The position numbers were made by a program, and so were the translations under genes. The notes under the pieces are model-generated. The model was not told the origin of the DNA. It was given only the letters and a program-made list of their open reading frames with translations, and did no database searches. A stretch of DNA of 64,000 nucleotides from Aphanothece sp. CMT-3BRIN-NPC111. GTDB taxonomy: Bacteria; Cyanobacteriota; Cyanobacteriia; Cyanobacteriales; JAHHGU01. Of the stretch, positions 8,199 to 18,035 are shown piece after piece. The DNA is taken from assembly GCA_019359765.1 (NCBI GenBank), contig JAHHGU010000022.1:1-64000 (forward strand), written 5' to 3'. Within the stretch, counting starts at the first letter, position 1. Each line of letters opens with the position of its first letter.

Positions 8199-9680
8199 CT
8201 ACACTGCAAGCGGGAAAGCCGCCGCGATCGCCCAACCAAAAAACAGTGCGCTGCCAATAGCATAGCTCCATACTTCATTGAGCTGAGAAGCAGCAAATGA
8301 AACAATAGCTATAAATATGGGAAATACTGGAATTATCAGGAAGATGAAGCCGAGTTGGGGAACTAAGTAAACTACCAGAAAAAATCCCCCCACCAGCGCC
8401 AAACTTTGCACTAGCCACCACACCACCCGCTTTACCACGCCAGCGCCCTGTTGTGCGACCCCGGATGCCAAAAACCAGGGTAGACACAAAAGCGATAGCA
8501 AAGGCCAAAGTTTCAGACGTACTGGAATCAGCCACCACTGTAGCCAGACAACCTGCGCCATCAATCCAAAGGCAACCCAAAGTAAGGCAAAGAGTGCAAC
8601 ACCTAGCCCGATAGTCCGAAGTGTCGGACGCGGTAAATTCCACAGGATACCTAGCCAGGTTAAGCCTGCCACTAAAAACCAAATTCCTATAGCACCGCCC
8701 ACTAGCACCCCACCCAGACTTTGAATATCGCCCCTGCTACTAATTAACAAGATGACACTACTTGCCACCATCGGGGCTAAGAGTAAACCAAACCAGCGTC
8801 TACTGGGATGGGCTTTTAGTTGGCGTGTGGTACCAGGTGAAGTGAGGACAGGAGCAACTGCACCGATCGCAATCAACCATGCAATTAAGTGCAAGCTATA
8901 CCAAATCATCCGGTAGTCAACATAACTGCTAGTGTTTTGCACGCCAAAAGTAGCATCAAGCCATCTGCGTGCTGCCTGGTGGCTAGCATTGCGGAAGAGA
9001 ATAGTAATGTGTTCGGCATTCGGTACGATGACAAGATCTCGCCCTCTTCCAGAAGTTAAGTTATGATTTTCTCCCCCTGCTGCTGCCAACAACTGCTGTG
9101 CATTGGCGAGGAAGCGATTTTCCCAACCACCTACCTGCAACTGAAGATTGCGCGGAGCAAAAGGCGTTACCTGGGCACCTGTAGGCGAAATTGCAATAGT
9201 AGCGCCAAAGCGGGATGGTTCGCGGATGGCAGCTGACATTACTGCTCCACTACCCATAGAATGACCCAATAACGCCAAGCGCGTTGGATCTACCTCCGGT
9301 TGCGATACCAGGGCAGCAGTAGCAACATCGAGATCTCGCTGGAGGGAAAAACGCTCCTGACTTGATGTTTCATTGGCTCCGTTACCGCTGAAATCCCAGA
9401 GCATTACAGCATATCCTGCATGTGCCAGAACGTGGGCGTAACCAAGCATCAATTGCTTGGAACCAGCGAAGCCGTGCGCCACGAGAACACCCGGCATTCT
9501 TTGAGATTGCTGGGGCGCAACGTATAGCATCGGTAGCTTATCGTTAGAAAGCGATACGTTGCTGTGCAACACGCTAGGCGATCGCACAACCAGTCCAACT
9601 CGCGCCGTTGCTACCCCCCACCAGGAAAGCGCAACTAGCAACAAGGCAATGAGCAGCAACCAATAGCGCTGGCGATTCAT
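8199..9680 (-). CDS. Membrane-anchored alpha/beta hydrolase
   Basis: 493 residues in two parts. An N-terminal hydrophobic anchor (residues about 5-25) is followed by a serine-hydrolase domain with oxyanion motif AHGFAGSK, nucleophile elbow GHSMGSG and likely catalytic histidine in NAEHITIL. From about residue 255 there are roughly six to eight hydrophobic segments, so the C-terminal half is an integral membrane domain. The catalytic domain most likely faces the periplasm. Substrate unknown; esters, peptides or lipids are possible. It lies 149 bp upstream of the dynamin operon on the same strand but seems a separate unit. Confidence 0.85.
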   Translation of the reverse strand: MNRQRYWLLLIALLLVALSWWGVATARVGLVVRSPSVLHSNVSLSNDKLPMLYVAPQQSQRMPGVLVAHGFAGSKQLMLGYAHVLAHAGYAVMLWDFSGNGANETSSQERFSLQRDLDVATAALVSQPEVDPTRLALLGHSMGSGAVMSAAIREPSRFGATIAISPTGAQVTPFAPRNLQLQVGGWENRFLANAQQLLAAAGGENHNLTSGRGRDLVIVPNAEHITILFRNASHQAARRWLDATFGVQNTSSYVDYRMIWYSLHLIAWLIAIGAVAPVLTSPGTTRQLKAHPSRRWFGLLLAPMVASSVILLISSRGDIQSLGGVLVGGAIGIWFLVAGLTWLGILWNLPRPTLRTIGLGVALFALLWVAFGLMAQVVWLQWWLIPVRLKLWPLLSLLCLPWFLASGVAQQGAGVVKRVVWWLVQSLALVGGFFLVVYLVPQLGFIFLIIPVFPIFIAIVSFAASQLNEVWSYAIGSALFFGWAIAAAFPLAV

Positions 9681-10037
9681 AGGTAATTTTACATTTAAGG
9701 TTTTAGACTTCTTTCAAAAATCTTCCGAAAAGGTTTTTTTAGAAGGAATATTGATGTAGCAGATATAGTGTTGCATTGATGTTGAGTTTTGTAAAATAAG
9801 TTGGACTAATTAAGTCTTTGTATTACAATACTACAAAAGCTTTGAATGAGAATTGAAAAGCATCAAAGGAGAAAGAATGATGACTGAGATTGTTGCCATC
9901 AAGACGCCGATGACTATCAATACGCACCCCCCCACTCTCACAGAGTTTTAGATTCATCATTCCCATGTACCTGAATGAGTTCCACAATTCCTCTGTGAGC
10001 TTGGCGGTAAGGCCAGTTACACATCGAGGAAGCTTAA
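9681..10037. other. Intergenic region upstream of rsgA
   Basis: 357 bp, AT-rich near 9700-9850, between the divergent hydrolase and rsgA genes, so it should hold both promoters. The only coding-like item is the 24-codon ORF at 9877. No tRNA, repeat family or strong hairpin was seen. Confidence 0.5.
9877..9951 (+). CDS. Possible 24-residue small ORF or leader peptide
   Basis: ATG ATG at 9877 is preceded by an AAGGAG core (9866-9871) at close to ideal spacing. It encodes 24 residues (MMTEIVAIKTPMTINTHPP then TLTEF) and ends in TAG. A run of seven C bases lies inside, which could promote frameshifting. It lies 86 bp upstream of rsgA. It may be a genuine small protein, an upstream leader or a decayed gene start; nothing else supports translation. 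Confidence 0.3.
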   Translation: MMTEIVAIKTPMTINTHPPTLTEF

Positions 10038-11099
10038 ATGAATTTAGAATTTTTAGGCTGGAATAGTTTTTTTTCCAGAAACTTTAACAGCCATGTTCCA
10101 GATGGATGCACCATTGGCAGAGTTGCTCTTGAGCATAAAAATACTTACATTCTCTACACAGAAATTGGTGAACTGTCAGCAGAAGTAAGCGGTAAAATGC
10201 GCTACCAAGCTTCTGGACGTACAGATTTCCCAGCGGTAGGAGATTGGGTAGTAATTAGCATTATCAATGGTGAATCTAGAGCAACGATTCATGAGGTTTT
10301 GTCAAGAAAAAGCAAATTCTCTCGGAAAACCGTAGGCGCACAGACAGATGAGCAAATTATTGCCACCAACATTGATACGGTATTTTTAGTTTGCGGGTTG
10401 GATCGGGATTTCAATATCAGAAGAATCGAACGCTACTTGATACTGGTTTGGGAAAGCGGGGCTAATCCAGTCATCATCCTGAACAAAGCGGACTTGTGCG
10501 ATCGCCTTGAGGAACGAATAGCCAAAGTAGAAGCGATCGCTCCTGGTGTACCAATTATTGTCCTGAGTGCGATCGCAAATCAAGGGCTTGATGCTTTGGC
10601 TCCTTATCTCGGTACGGGACAAACAGTAGCCCTGATCGGGTCTTCTGGAGTGGGGAAATCTACGATTACTAATCAATTAGCACTTCAGAACATTCAAGAT
10701 GTTCAATCAGTCCGTAAAGGAGATAACCGAGGTCGTCACACCACAACGCATCGAGAGTTAATCATCTTACCTTCTGGGGGTTTGCTGATAGATACTCCGG
10801 GAATGCGAGAAATCCAAATGTGGAATGGAAGTGAAGGCTTTCAAGAAACGTTTGCGGATATCAATACACTGGCGAAGTTGTGTCATTTTCGGGATTGCCA
10901 ACATGAGAAAGAACCAGGTTGTGCAGTACAACAGGCTCTCCTTGATGGCACTCTTGATGAGCAACGATTTCGGAACTATCAAAAACTGCAACAAGAGCTT
11001 GAATACTTGAACCGGAAACAAGATCAAAAAGCATCTTTAGCTGAAAAGGAAAAATGGAAAAAAATTCATAAAGCCATGAAAAATAATCCCAAACGTTAA
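10038..11099 (+). CDS. rsgA: Small ribosomal subunit biogenesis GTPase RsgA
   Basis: Circularly permuted GTPase that tests late 30S subunit assembly and releases RbfA. The N-terminal OB-fold covers about residues 1-95 ([12 protein letters not shown]). The G motifs appear in permuted order: G4 NKAD near 152, then the P-loop GSSGVGKST near 200 and DTPGMREI near 247. The zinc-binding C-terminal motif [14 protein letters not shown] is intact. The 353-residue length is usual and the lysine-rich C-terminal tail fits rRNA contact. Start ATG at 10038. Transcribed alone. Confidence 0.96.
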   Translation: MNLEFLGWNSFFSRNFNSHVPDGCTIGRVALEHKNTYILYTEIGELSAEVSGKMRYQASGRTDFPAVGDWVVISIINGESRATIHEVLSRKSKFSRKTVGAQTDEQIIATNIDTVFLVCGLDRDFNIRRIERYLILVWESGANPVIILNKADLCDRLEERIAKVEAIAPGVPIIVLSAIANQGLDALAPYLGTGQTVALIGSSGVGKSTITNQLALQNIQDVQSVRKGDNRGRHTTTHRELIILPSGGLLIDTPGMREIQMWNGSEGFQETFADINTLAKLCHFRDCQHEKEPGCAVQQALLDGTLDEQRFRNYQKLQQELEYLNRKQDQKASLAEKEKWKKIHKAMKNNPKR

Positions 11100-11545
11100 A
11101 CAGACAGAGCTAGCCGTTATTTATAGCAAGCAAGTTGCGATACTTGCTTGAGCAACACACTTCGCGATATGACCTACGCCAACGGCGCTCACATTGTCGT
11201 GTATTTCTCTGTGCTAAGTATATGGGTGTAATTAAACGTATGTTGCGATTGTTAGTAGCTAGTAGTTATTAGAAAAGTATTACCCTACTAACAACTAACA
11301 GCCCCACCCATCTACTTAACTACAGCACTTTGCATCTCAAAGTAGTACATCCTCCCCAACCTCCCCTTAATAAGGGGAGGTGGCGCGAAGCGCGGGTGGG
11401 GTATTTCTGCGGTTCACCAACTTCCAAGACGTATCGAAACGATTTGGCTCGTTTTAGAAGTTAAATAATTAATTCAATAAAAAAAGAAAATGATAATGGT
11501 CTGGTAAATATGGTGATTGTAACCTGATCCTGTAGGAGCAATTTA
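11100..11545. other. Intergenic region with GGGGAGG palindrome
   Basis: 446 bp without a gene. At 11360-11380 CCTCCCCTT and AAGGGGAGG form a 9-bp stem around a 3-base loop, nested in CCTCCCCAACCTCCCC...GGTGGGG (about 11351-11401). This kind of palindrome with a GCGCGAAGCGCG core is common between cyanobacterial genes. An ACTAACAACTAACA stretch at about 11287 partly mirrors TTGTTAGTAGC near 11249. No coding potential was seen. Confidence 0.6.
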
Positions 11546-12547
11546 ATGTCAGTCAACGTTCTCGCAATGATTCACGGGATTTCTCCCCAAAACGTTCCGA
11601 CTTCGTATGCTACCGAATATGCCGCTTTTTGGAGCGCCTTAACAGAAGCCCAACCTGAATTGAGCAACCTGTTTAAGCGCGCTCCGATTCAGGTAGAATG
11701 GGGCAACGAGCTTCCTGGAGAGGAAGGAATTCCATCAGGAGATCTTCGAGCAGATCATCAATTAACTCGCGCTCAAAACTTCGTGAACGATCGGGTCGCC
11801 TACGACAACCTCATTAAAGATCCCCACCCGAATAATCATCCGATGTCTTTGTTTAGAACTGGAGAGGCTGACTTTCCCTGGTTCACCCCGATATCTCGAT
11901 TTGCAGTCGCGCAATTGCGAGAGCAACTTATTACACGAGGACTTGGAGATGTCCTCTACTATGTCTCTCCTAATGGAGAAACCCAAACTCGCATTACAGT
12001 ATATGCTCAAATTCTCAGCCAACTAGATCTTTACCTTGATGAACCCGATGTGCGGATTCATTTGATTGGTCAAAGTCTCGGCGTCACTCTTTCGCACGAC
12101 TTTCTGTATGGACTATTTGCTCCCGATCACGAACCTGGCTTCTACAAGCAGGGTAAAAAGGAAGATATCGAGCGCTTTATGAAATGGCGGGACAAGGTAC
12201 ACAAAGGTGAACTGAAACTGGGGTCACTTACCAGCACGGCTTCTCAGCTTTCTATTCTGACGATGCGAAAGCAAGTGATGGTAGATCAGCTTGCCAACAA
12301 GCAACTGTTGAAAGCCTCTGACATCGGGATTAAAACGAGCGATCGCGTGAAGTGGAATTTGTTCTACGACGTTGATGATGTGCTTGCTTTCGGAACCCGC
12401 AGGCTTTATGACGCTCCTGATGCTATACAGGAGATTCAAGTTGATGCCGGGGATAATCCCGTGATAGTTCATATTAAGTATTGGGAGAACAAGACAGTCA
12501 TCATGGAAACTGCCAAATTATTACTGGAAACGGCTAAAGCTGCTTAA
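11546..12547 (+). CDS. Alpha/beta hydrolase-fold protein, lipase-like
   Basis: 333 residues with a good ribosome site (GTAGGAG, 11 bases before the ATG). The N-terminus has the strand-turn MIHGI typical of the oxyanion region of lipases. The nucleophile elbow is GQSLGVTLS near residue 175 (Ser about 177). A late histidine could complete the triad but cannot be fixed by eye. No signal peptide or membrane span, so cytoplasmic. It looks like the poorly known intracellular lipase-like hydrolases; substrate unknown. Convergent with the Crp-type regulator downstream. Confidence 0.7.
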   Translation: MSVNVLAMIHGISPQNVPTSYATEYAAFWSALTEAQPELSNLFKRAPIQVEWGNELPGEEGIPSGDLRADHQLTRAQNFVNDRVAYDNLIKDPHPNNHPMSLFRTGEADFPWFTPISRFAVAQLREQLITRGLGDVLYYVSPNGETQTRITVYAQILSQLDLYLDEPDVRIHLIGQSLGVTLSHDFLYGLFAPDHEPGFYKQGKKEDIERFMKWRDKVHKGELKLGSLTSTASQLSILTMRKQVMVDQLANKQLLKASDIGIKTSDRVKWNLFYDVDDVLAFGTRRLYDAPDAIQEIQVDAGDNPVIVHIKYWENKTVIMETAKLLLETAKAA

Positions 12548-12680
12548 GCTCAGAACCTAGCTTCTTCGGTTGTGTTCTAAAAAGCGATCGCGCGCAAGGC
12601 ACACCCAGCCCGCATTCATGCCAGGTAGATAAAGTCATGTTGTTATAATGAGTTCGTACCCGCTTGTAGGCTGGCTTGGA

Positions 12681-13271
12681 TTAAATTTCGTAGTGCCAGA
12701 AAGGTTGTTGCTCGTACAGAACAATAAAACGGTGAGGGAGGCGTTGAATCATTCCCCGCTTCTCAAAGTTATTAAGCAGCCGCGTAACTGTGACTCTGGT
12801 GGCACCTATGAGTTCCGCAATTTCTTGGTGGGTTAAACGCAGATCGATCAGTTGTCCTTGCTCTATTTGATGACCGAACTTGTTTGCTAGCCAAGTCAAC
12901 AGCCGCATCAGTGAGACATCAACTGTTCTGCAATGCATAATCTCCAATAATTCTTGAAATTGCTGAATTTGCGCGATCGCAGCCTCAGTTGCTTCGTGCC
13001 ACCTAGCAACGGGCAGCCGGGTTGCCTCCACAGGGGTGAGACATTCTATTCGATAAGGATCGGCCTTTGATAGCACTCTGCCTGCAATATCCCCTGGTCC
13101 CCACAAGCCCAAAGTGATAGGTGTGCCCTCTTCGTTACTAGTCAAGGTGCGAACTACGCCAGTGGAGATTTGCCATAAATAATCCCGCTCCAAGGGTAGT
13201 AGAGAGCGACGAGCAAAAGTACGTTTCTTAAGGTTTGCAGACTCAGGAGAGAAAACAAGGGTAGTGGTCAT
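12681..13271 (-). CDS. Crp/Fnr-family transcriptional regulator
   Basis: 196 residues. The N-terminal cyclic-nucleotide-binding-type beta roll is somewhat shortened (residues about 15-95, with GLWGPGDIAGRVL). A dimerisation helix follows, then a winged helix-turn-helix LTHQEIAELIGATRVTVTRL at about 146-165. That recognition helix is nearly the same as in cyanobacterial NtcA and CysR, so it may bind GTA-N8-TAC-like sites. The arginine/serine pattern for cAMP binding is not evident, so the ligand may be a metabolite or none. It is not NtcA itself, as length and N-terminus differ. Single gene; target unknown. Confidence 0.88.
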   Translation of the reverse strand: MTTTLVFSPESANLKKRTFARRSLLPLERDYLWQISTGVVRTLTSNEEGTPITLGLWGPGDIAGRVLSKADPYRIECLTPVEATRLPVARWHEATEAAIAQIQQFQELLEIMHCRTVDVSLMRLLTWLANKFGHQIEQGQLIDLRLTHQEIAELIGATRVTVTRLLNNFEKRGMIQRLPHRFIVLYEQQPFWHYEI

Positions 13272-13692
13272 CGATAGTTATCCAAGCTGTAGAGGAATCT
13301 TATCAGTAAATACTATATTCCGACAGGCAAACTGTAGATTAAAAGAAAAAAGCACAACAAGAACTATGCAGCTTGGATTATGGCTTGCGTCGTCGCCGGT
13401 TTCCTGCTTATACGAAATCCGAGTTTGATACCCCCTTTTTGAACAAGCAATTTTGTCTTGACGTTCCGGCGGAAGGTCAAGACGATTAGAAATCAAAAGC
13501 GGGGTATAGCGGATTTGGGATTATCAAGCCTAGCCAACAAATGCTGTGTATATCCTAGAGAATCAAAAGCGCTATGGTTGGAAGTGAGTTCATTATGGAG
13601 GAGTAGGCTAACTGCCGCTCTGGCGCTACGAATCGCACTTCGCATCTAATTGATTACTATTTCAGAGGCAGACTGGCATTGAGGATTAGCCA
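13272..13692. other. Intergenic region between regulator and kinase genes
   Basis: 421 bp between divergent genes, so both promoters should lie here. The strongest structure is the hairpin at 13455-13483, annotated separately. Beyond a short GC-rich patch near 13610 nothing coding is evident. Confidence 0.5.
13455..13483. repeat. Hairpin of the GACGTTCCGGCGGAA type
   Basis: GTCTTGAC at 13455-13462 pairs exactly with GTCAAGAC at 13476-13483. After a one-base mismatch an inner TTCC/GGAA pair closes a 3-base loop. The core GACGTTCCGGCGGAA recurs in the hairpins at 18043 and 33149, so this is probably a member of a small dispersed palindrome family. No T-tract follows on either strand, which argues against a simple terminator. 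Confidence 0.6.
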
Positions 13693-15060
13693 ATGACGCT
13701 AACACTCTTAAATAATCGCTATCGAATACTACAAGAGTTGGGCAGCGGTGGGTTTGGTGATACCTTTCTGGCAGAAGATACCCACATGCCCTCTGGACGC
13801 CGGTGTGTAATTAAGCAACTCAAGCCGGTGACGAGCAACCCCCTGATTTACCAGGTGGTGCAAGAACGCTTCGGGCGGGAAGCGGCAATTTTAGAGGAAC
13901 TGGGAGAAGGTAGCACTCAGATTCCCAAGTTATATGCCTACTTTTCTGAAAACGGGCAGTTTTACTTAGTCCAGGAATGGATTGAAGGTGTCACCCTCAA
14001 GAGCAAGATGCAACAAAAGGGAGCACTCAGCGAAAATATGGTTCGGGAGATTCTGGAGAGTCTATTGCCGGTGCTAGATTACGTTCATAGCAAGCGTATG
14101 GTGCATCGGGATATTAAACCAGACAACATTATTCTGCGGCAACGAGATGGAAAGCCGGTGCTGATTGATTTTGGGGCGGTTAAAGAAACGATGGCAACTG
14201 TGTTGAACTCCCACGGTAGCACCACCAGTTCAATTGCGATTGGGACACCTGGGTATATGCCGAGTGAGCAAGCAGCTGGACGCCCCCTTTATTCGAGCGA
14301 TCTTTATAGTTTGGCGCTAACAGCGGTGTATTTGCTTACTGGCAAGACGCCCCAACAATTAGAAACTGATCCCCGTAGCGGTGAGATTGTCTGGCGCGAG
14401 AACGTCGTGAGCATTAACCCCAGTCTAGCTGCTGTTTTGGATAAGGCGATTCAATTTCATCCGCGCGATCGCTTCCCTACGGCTAGAGAAATGCTCGCGG
14501 CGTTGCAGTCTGGCATTATTCCCCAAGAAACCAACACCCCAGAGTCTGACACTACGGCTTTACCACCCAGTTTGTTACTCTCCCCGCCGCAGGAGACACT
14601 CCCCCAGTCCGTTCCTATTCCCAAATACCGCACAGGTTTACTAGATAGACAAAAAATTAACCTGGTTGGCAGTTTTATACTTGGCGGTTTGATAGTGCTG
14701 TCTGTCATTATTGGTCTACTTTTAACTAGACCTTCGCCATCGTTGTTAGAACAATTACTGGGCAGGCATACAGCTTCATCTCAAGATTACTCTTGGCTGT
14801 CCCAGCGATTAGTTACAGACGCGGATTTAAGGGGAAAAAATGCTTTTGAATTAGATATTATGCGAAATTCAATTTTCGCCCGTCACGGTCGCCGCTTTCA
14901 AAGTAAGGACTTGCAAGAGTACTTTGATCGGCAGCCCTGGTATCGTCCCAGATATTCGCCAGAAGAATTTCCTGATAGTTTACTCTCACCCTTAGAGTTG
15001 CAGAATGCTGTTTATATTTTGGGCTATCAAAAGCGTTATGGTTTGAGGTGGGTTCCTTAG
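13693..15060 (+). CDS. Ser/Thr protein kinase with YARHG domain
   Basis: Hanks-type kinase of 455 residues. The glycine loop LGSGGFGDTF is at 16-25, the ATP lysine is 41 (VIKQLKP), the catalytic loop HRDIKPDN has Asp140, DFGAVKE has Asp159, and GTPGYMPSEQ is the activation-segment end. The catalytic residues are intact. One membrane helix at about 325-347 (ILGGLIVLSVIIGLLL) separates the cytoplasmic kinase from an outer YARHG domain at the C-terminus (MRNSIFARHGRRF ... QPWYRP). GAGG lies 8 bases before the ATG, the same context as its paralogue at 16460. The YARHG part probably senses or binds something at the cell surface. Confidence 0.95.
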   Translation: MTLTLLNNRYRILQELGSGGFGDTFLAEDTHMPSGRRCVIKQLKPVTSNPLIYQVVQERFGREAAILEELGEGSTQIPKLYAYFSENGQFYLVQEWIEGVTLKSKMQQKGALSENMVREILESLLPVLDYVHSKRMVHRDIKPDNIILRQRDGKPVLIDFGAVKETMATVLNSHGSTTSSIAIGTPGYMPSEQAAGRPLYSSDLYSLALTAVYLLTGKTPQQLETDPRSGEIVWRENVVSINPSLAAVLDKAIQFHPRDRFPTAREMLAALQSGIIPQETNTPESDTTALPPSLLLSPPQETLPQSVPIPKYRTGLLDRQKINLVGSFILGGLIVLSVIIGLLLTRPSPSLLEQLLGRHTASSQDYSWLSQRLVTDADLRGKNAFELDIMRNSIFARHGRRFQSKDLQEYFDRQPWYRPRYSPEEFPDSLLSPLELQNAVYILGYQKRYGLRWVP

Positions 15061-15082
15061 TTGCGCTTTTTCCTGACAGGAT

Positions 15083-16342
15083 TTAAATTCCAGTATATTT
15101 AGCTATCCAGGCATCAGAACTTCCCTGATTAGCTCCTCCCAAAGACCCTTCAGTGTAGCCAGACAAATAAAGACTGTTATTGATACCGATTGCTACACCA
15201 CGAGAGCTGTCACGATTAGAAGTTCCTAGCTGTTTCTTCCACAAAAATGTGCCCAAAGTATTGTACTTAGCTACCCAGGCATCTTCATTTCCTTGATTAG
15301 CTCCTCCCAAAGAACCATATGTTCCACCTGTTATATAGACAAGACCATTTTTATCAATTGCTATATGATTTGATAGGTCATTAACGGAAGTGCCCAACTG
15401 CCTCTTCCAAAGTTCGGTGCCACTACTGTTGTACTTAGCTACCCAGGCATCATTCTGTCCCTGATTAGGCCCTGCAAAAGAACCATTGGTGCTGCTTGAA
15501 ATATAGAGGTTACCGTTGCTATCAGTTGCTACACTAGAATCGTCTGTGTTATTAGCAGTTGTAACTTGCTTTTTCCACAAAAATGTACCACTACTGTTGT
15601 ACTTAGCTATCCAGGCATCGTTTCCCACCAGCCCAGATATCAGTGTACTTCCTGAAATATAGACGTTGCCATTGTTATCCACGGCGACATCAGAGGCTCC
15701 CTCAAGAGAGGAAGTACCCAACTGCTTCTTCCACAGCAGCGTACCACTACTGTTGTACTTGGCTACCCAGGCATCGCTCCACCCTTGATTAGGGGCTGCC
15801 AAAGAGCCTCCAGTAAAGCCTGTGATATAGACATTGCCGTTGCTATCAGTTGCTACTCCTTTAGACATCTCGTAACTGGAAGTACTCAACTGCTTCTTCC
15901 AAAGTTGGGTACCACTACTGTTGTACTTAGCTACCCAGGCATCTTCGTTTCCCGGAGTAGGATTAACTGCTGCCAAAGAACCTCTGGTGGAGCCTGTAAT
16001 ATAGACATTGGCATTGCTATCGGTTGCTACATCATAAGCATCATCCCTGTTAGCCGTTCCTAACTGCTTTTTCCACAGCTGCGTGCCACTACTGTCGTAC
16101 TTGCCTACCCAGGCATCAAAGAGCCCCTGGTTAACTCCTCCTAAAGAGCCATTGGTGGAGCCTGTGATATAGGCATTGCCATTGCTATCAGTTGCTACAC
16201 CACTAGAGGAGTCAATATTGGCTGTTCCCAACTGTTTTGACCAACTGACACTCTGCGCCTGAACAGGTGCTGACAAGGTTCCTAACAAAGTAGTAGCGCT
16301 AAGTAAAAAAACAGATAGTTTGCAAATATTCATATTGGTCAT
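15083..16342 (-). CDS. Secreted SBBP-repeat beta-propeller protein
   Basis: 419 residues. A signal peptide of about 30 residues ends in APVQAQS. Then about eight copies of a ~48-residue repeat follow, each with GVATDSNGNVYITGST ... DAWVAKYNSSGT ... LWKKQLGT. This is the SBBP (beta-propeller) repeat and predicts one closed propeller outside the cytoplasm. There are no catalytic residues; such propellers usually bind ligands or proteins. The gene sits tail-to-tail with one YARHG kinase (22-bp gap) and head-to-head with its paralogue, so it may be an extracellular partner of these receptors. An in-frame ATG ten bases downstream is an alternative start. Confidence 0.9.
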   Translation of the reverse strand: MTNMNICKLSVFLLSATTLLGTLSAPVQAQSVSWSKQLGTANIDSSSGVATDSNGNAYITGSTNGSLGGVNQGLFDAWVGKYDSSGTQLWKKQLGTANRDDAYDVATDSNANVYITGSTRGSLAAVNPTPGNEDAWVAKYNSSGTQLWKKQLSTSSYEMSKGVATDSNGNVYITGFTGGSLAAPNQGWSDAWVAKYNSSGTLLWKKQLGTSSLEGASDVAVDNNGNVYISGSTLISGLVGNDAWIAKYNSSGTFLWKKQVTTANNTDDSSVATDSNGNLYISSSTNGSFAGPNQGQNDAWVAKYNSSGTELWKRQLGTSVNDLSNHIAIDKNGLVYITGGTYGSLGGANQGNEDAWVAKYNTLGTFLWKKQLGTSNRDSSRGVAIGINNSLYLSGYTEGSLGGANQGSSDAWIAKYTGI

Positions 16343-16459
16343 ATGAGTTTCAACCTTTCATAAATCAATAGGTCTAGCTTTGTTTTTTTATGCAGTCTCC
16401 TAGAGGAGAGGTTAACCTGTGCAAAGGACAAGGCACTCAGAGAAATGGAGGATAAGCCA

Positions 16460-18028
16460 ATGACATCACAGTTATTGAACAACCGCTATCGCATTATCCG
16501 GGCACTGGGGGCTGGTGGTTTTGGTGATACCTTTCTGGCAGAAGATACCCAGATGCCTTCTTTGCGTCGATGTGCGCTCAAGCAACTTAAGCCAGTTACC
16601 AACAACCCCCAGATTTATCAACTGGTACAACAGCGATTTCAACGGGAAGCCGCCATCTTAGAAGAACTGGGAGACGGTAGCACTCAAATTCCTAAGTTGT
16701 ATGCGTACTTCCCCGCAGATGGCCACTTTTACTTAGTACAGGAATACATTGAAGGTCAAAGTTTGAGCCAAATAGTACAACAACAAGGGCCACTCAATGA
16801 AGGTGCTGTCAGGGAAATCCTGGTGAGTTTGTTGCCTGTACTGGATTATGTGCATAGTAAGCGCATGGTGCATCGGGATATCAAACCGGACAACATCATG
16901 CTGCGCCAACGAGATGGAAAACCAGTACTGATTGATTTTGGGGCAGTAAAAGAAACAATGGGTACGGTGGTAAATTCAATCGGCAATACCACTAGCTCAA
17001 TTGTGATTGGTACACCTGGTTTTATGTCTTCTGAACAAGGCGCAGGTAGACCAGTTTATGCAAGTGACTTGTATAGTTTGGGATTAACGGCAATTTATAC
17101 ACTAACGGGGAAACTGCCACAAGAGTTAGAGATTGACCCTAGTACGGGTGATATTCTCTGGCATCGGTATGCTTTGAGTGTAAGTCCCAGCTTAGCAGCT
17201 GTGTTGGATCAAGCAATTCAATCGCATCCGCGCGATCGCTTCCCAACGGCACGCGCCATGCTTGATGCCTTACACTATGCCGCTACGCCCATTCCCCCCA
17301 CTGTGCCTAACCCCCACCCACCAGTGGTATTTCCAAATCCTACCACTCCATCTGTTCCGACCATTCCAGTTGTTACTCCTCCTAACCCGGCTTTGGCAAG
17401 TGGCGGCAGGGAAGGTCAAGGAAATAAACTCAATTCTGCAATCTTCGGCGGTCTAATTGCTACTGGTGTGATTGGTGCATCTGTATTTATTGGTTTTGCC
17501 CTCAAAGAATCCCAATCATCAACAGAAACAACAGCTATCTCTTCTCCAGCGATTAGCCAATCTGCGCCACCAGATGTTACAAGCACTCCCAGTTCTCTTG
17601 CTAGCCCAGTAACATCACCTCAACCTGTCGCCCCATCCCCATCCACACCTGCAATTATTAATGAGCCTGTAAGCGTACCACGGCAAGAAACTCCAACACC
17701 CGCAATTACGAAGGAGCCTGTAAGTGAACCAATACAGGAAGACGAGACAGGCGACTACTCATGGCTTGCTGTTAGACGAGTTACAGATGCTGATTTAACT
17801 AGGAAAAATGCTTTTGAGCTAGATATTATGAGAAATTCCATTTATGCCCGTCATGGTCGGCAGTTTCGCAATCAGGAACTGCAAGAGCACTTTGATAATC
17901 AGTCATGGTACAGACCCATCTATTCACCAGATGATTTTTCTAATAATTTACTCTCACCCTTAGAACGGCAGAATGCTGACTATATCCTGCAATATCAAAA
18001 TCGCAATAACTTGAGATTTGTTCAATAA
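16460..18028 (+). CDS. Ser/Thr protein kinase with YARHG domain (paralogue)
   Basis: Start chosen at ATG 16460, preceded by GGAGG with 8-base spacing, giving MTSQLLNNRYRI, which lines up with the sister kinase at 13693; an ATG at 16445 is in frame but poorly placed. About 522 residues. The kinase motifs are complete: GAGGFGDTF, ALKQLKP, HRDIKPDNI, DFGAVKE, GTPGFMSSEQ. A membrane helix (about 335-355) follows a proline-rich linker. A second Ser/Pro/Thr-rich linker of about 90 residues leads to a C-terminal YARHG domain (MRNSIYARHGRQF). Compared with the sister, the linkers have grown while the domains are conserved, pointing to an old local duplication. Confidence 0.95.
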   Translation: MTSQLLNNRYRIIRALGAGGFGDTFLAEDTQMPSLRRCALKQLKPVTNNPQIYQLVQQRFQREAAILEELGDGSTQIPKLYAYFPADGHFYLVQEYIEGQSLSQIVQQQGPLNEGAVREILVSLLPVLDYVHSKRMVHRDIKPDNIMLRQRDGKPVLIDFGAVKETMGTVVNSIGNTTSSIVIGTPGFMSSEQGAGRPVYASDLYSLGLTAIYTLTGKLPQELEIDPSTGDILWHRYALSVSPSLAAVLDQAIQSHPRDRFPTARAMLDALHYAATPIPPTVPNPHPPVVFPNPTTPSVPTIPVVTPPNPALASGGREGQGNKLNSAIFGGLIATGVIGASVFIGFALKESQSSTETTAISSPAISQSAPPDVTSTPSSLASPVTSPQPVAPSPSTPAIINEPVSVPRQETPTPAITKEPVSEPIQEDETGDYSWLAVRRVTDADLTRKNAFELDIMRNSIYARHGRQFRNQELQEHFDNQSWYRPIYSPDDFSNNLLSPLERQNADYILQYQNRNNLRFVQ

Positions 18029-18035
18029 TATTTGA

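Noticed and set aside
11351..11401. CCTCCCC/GGGGAGG palindrome as a regulatory site
   Set aside because: It matches a common cyanobacterial intergenic palindrome type and sits far from both gene starts; no specific role can be supported.
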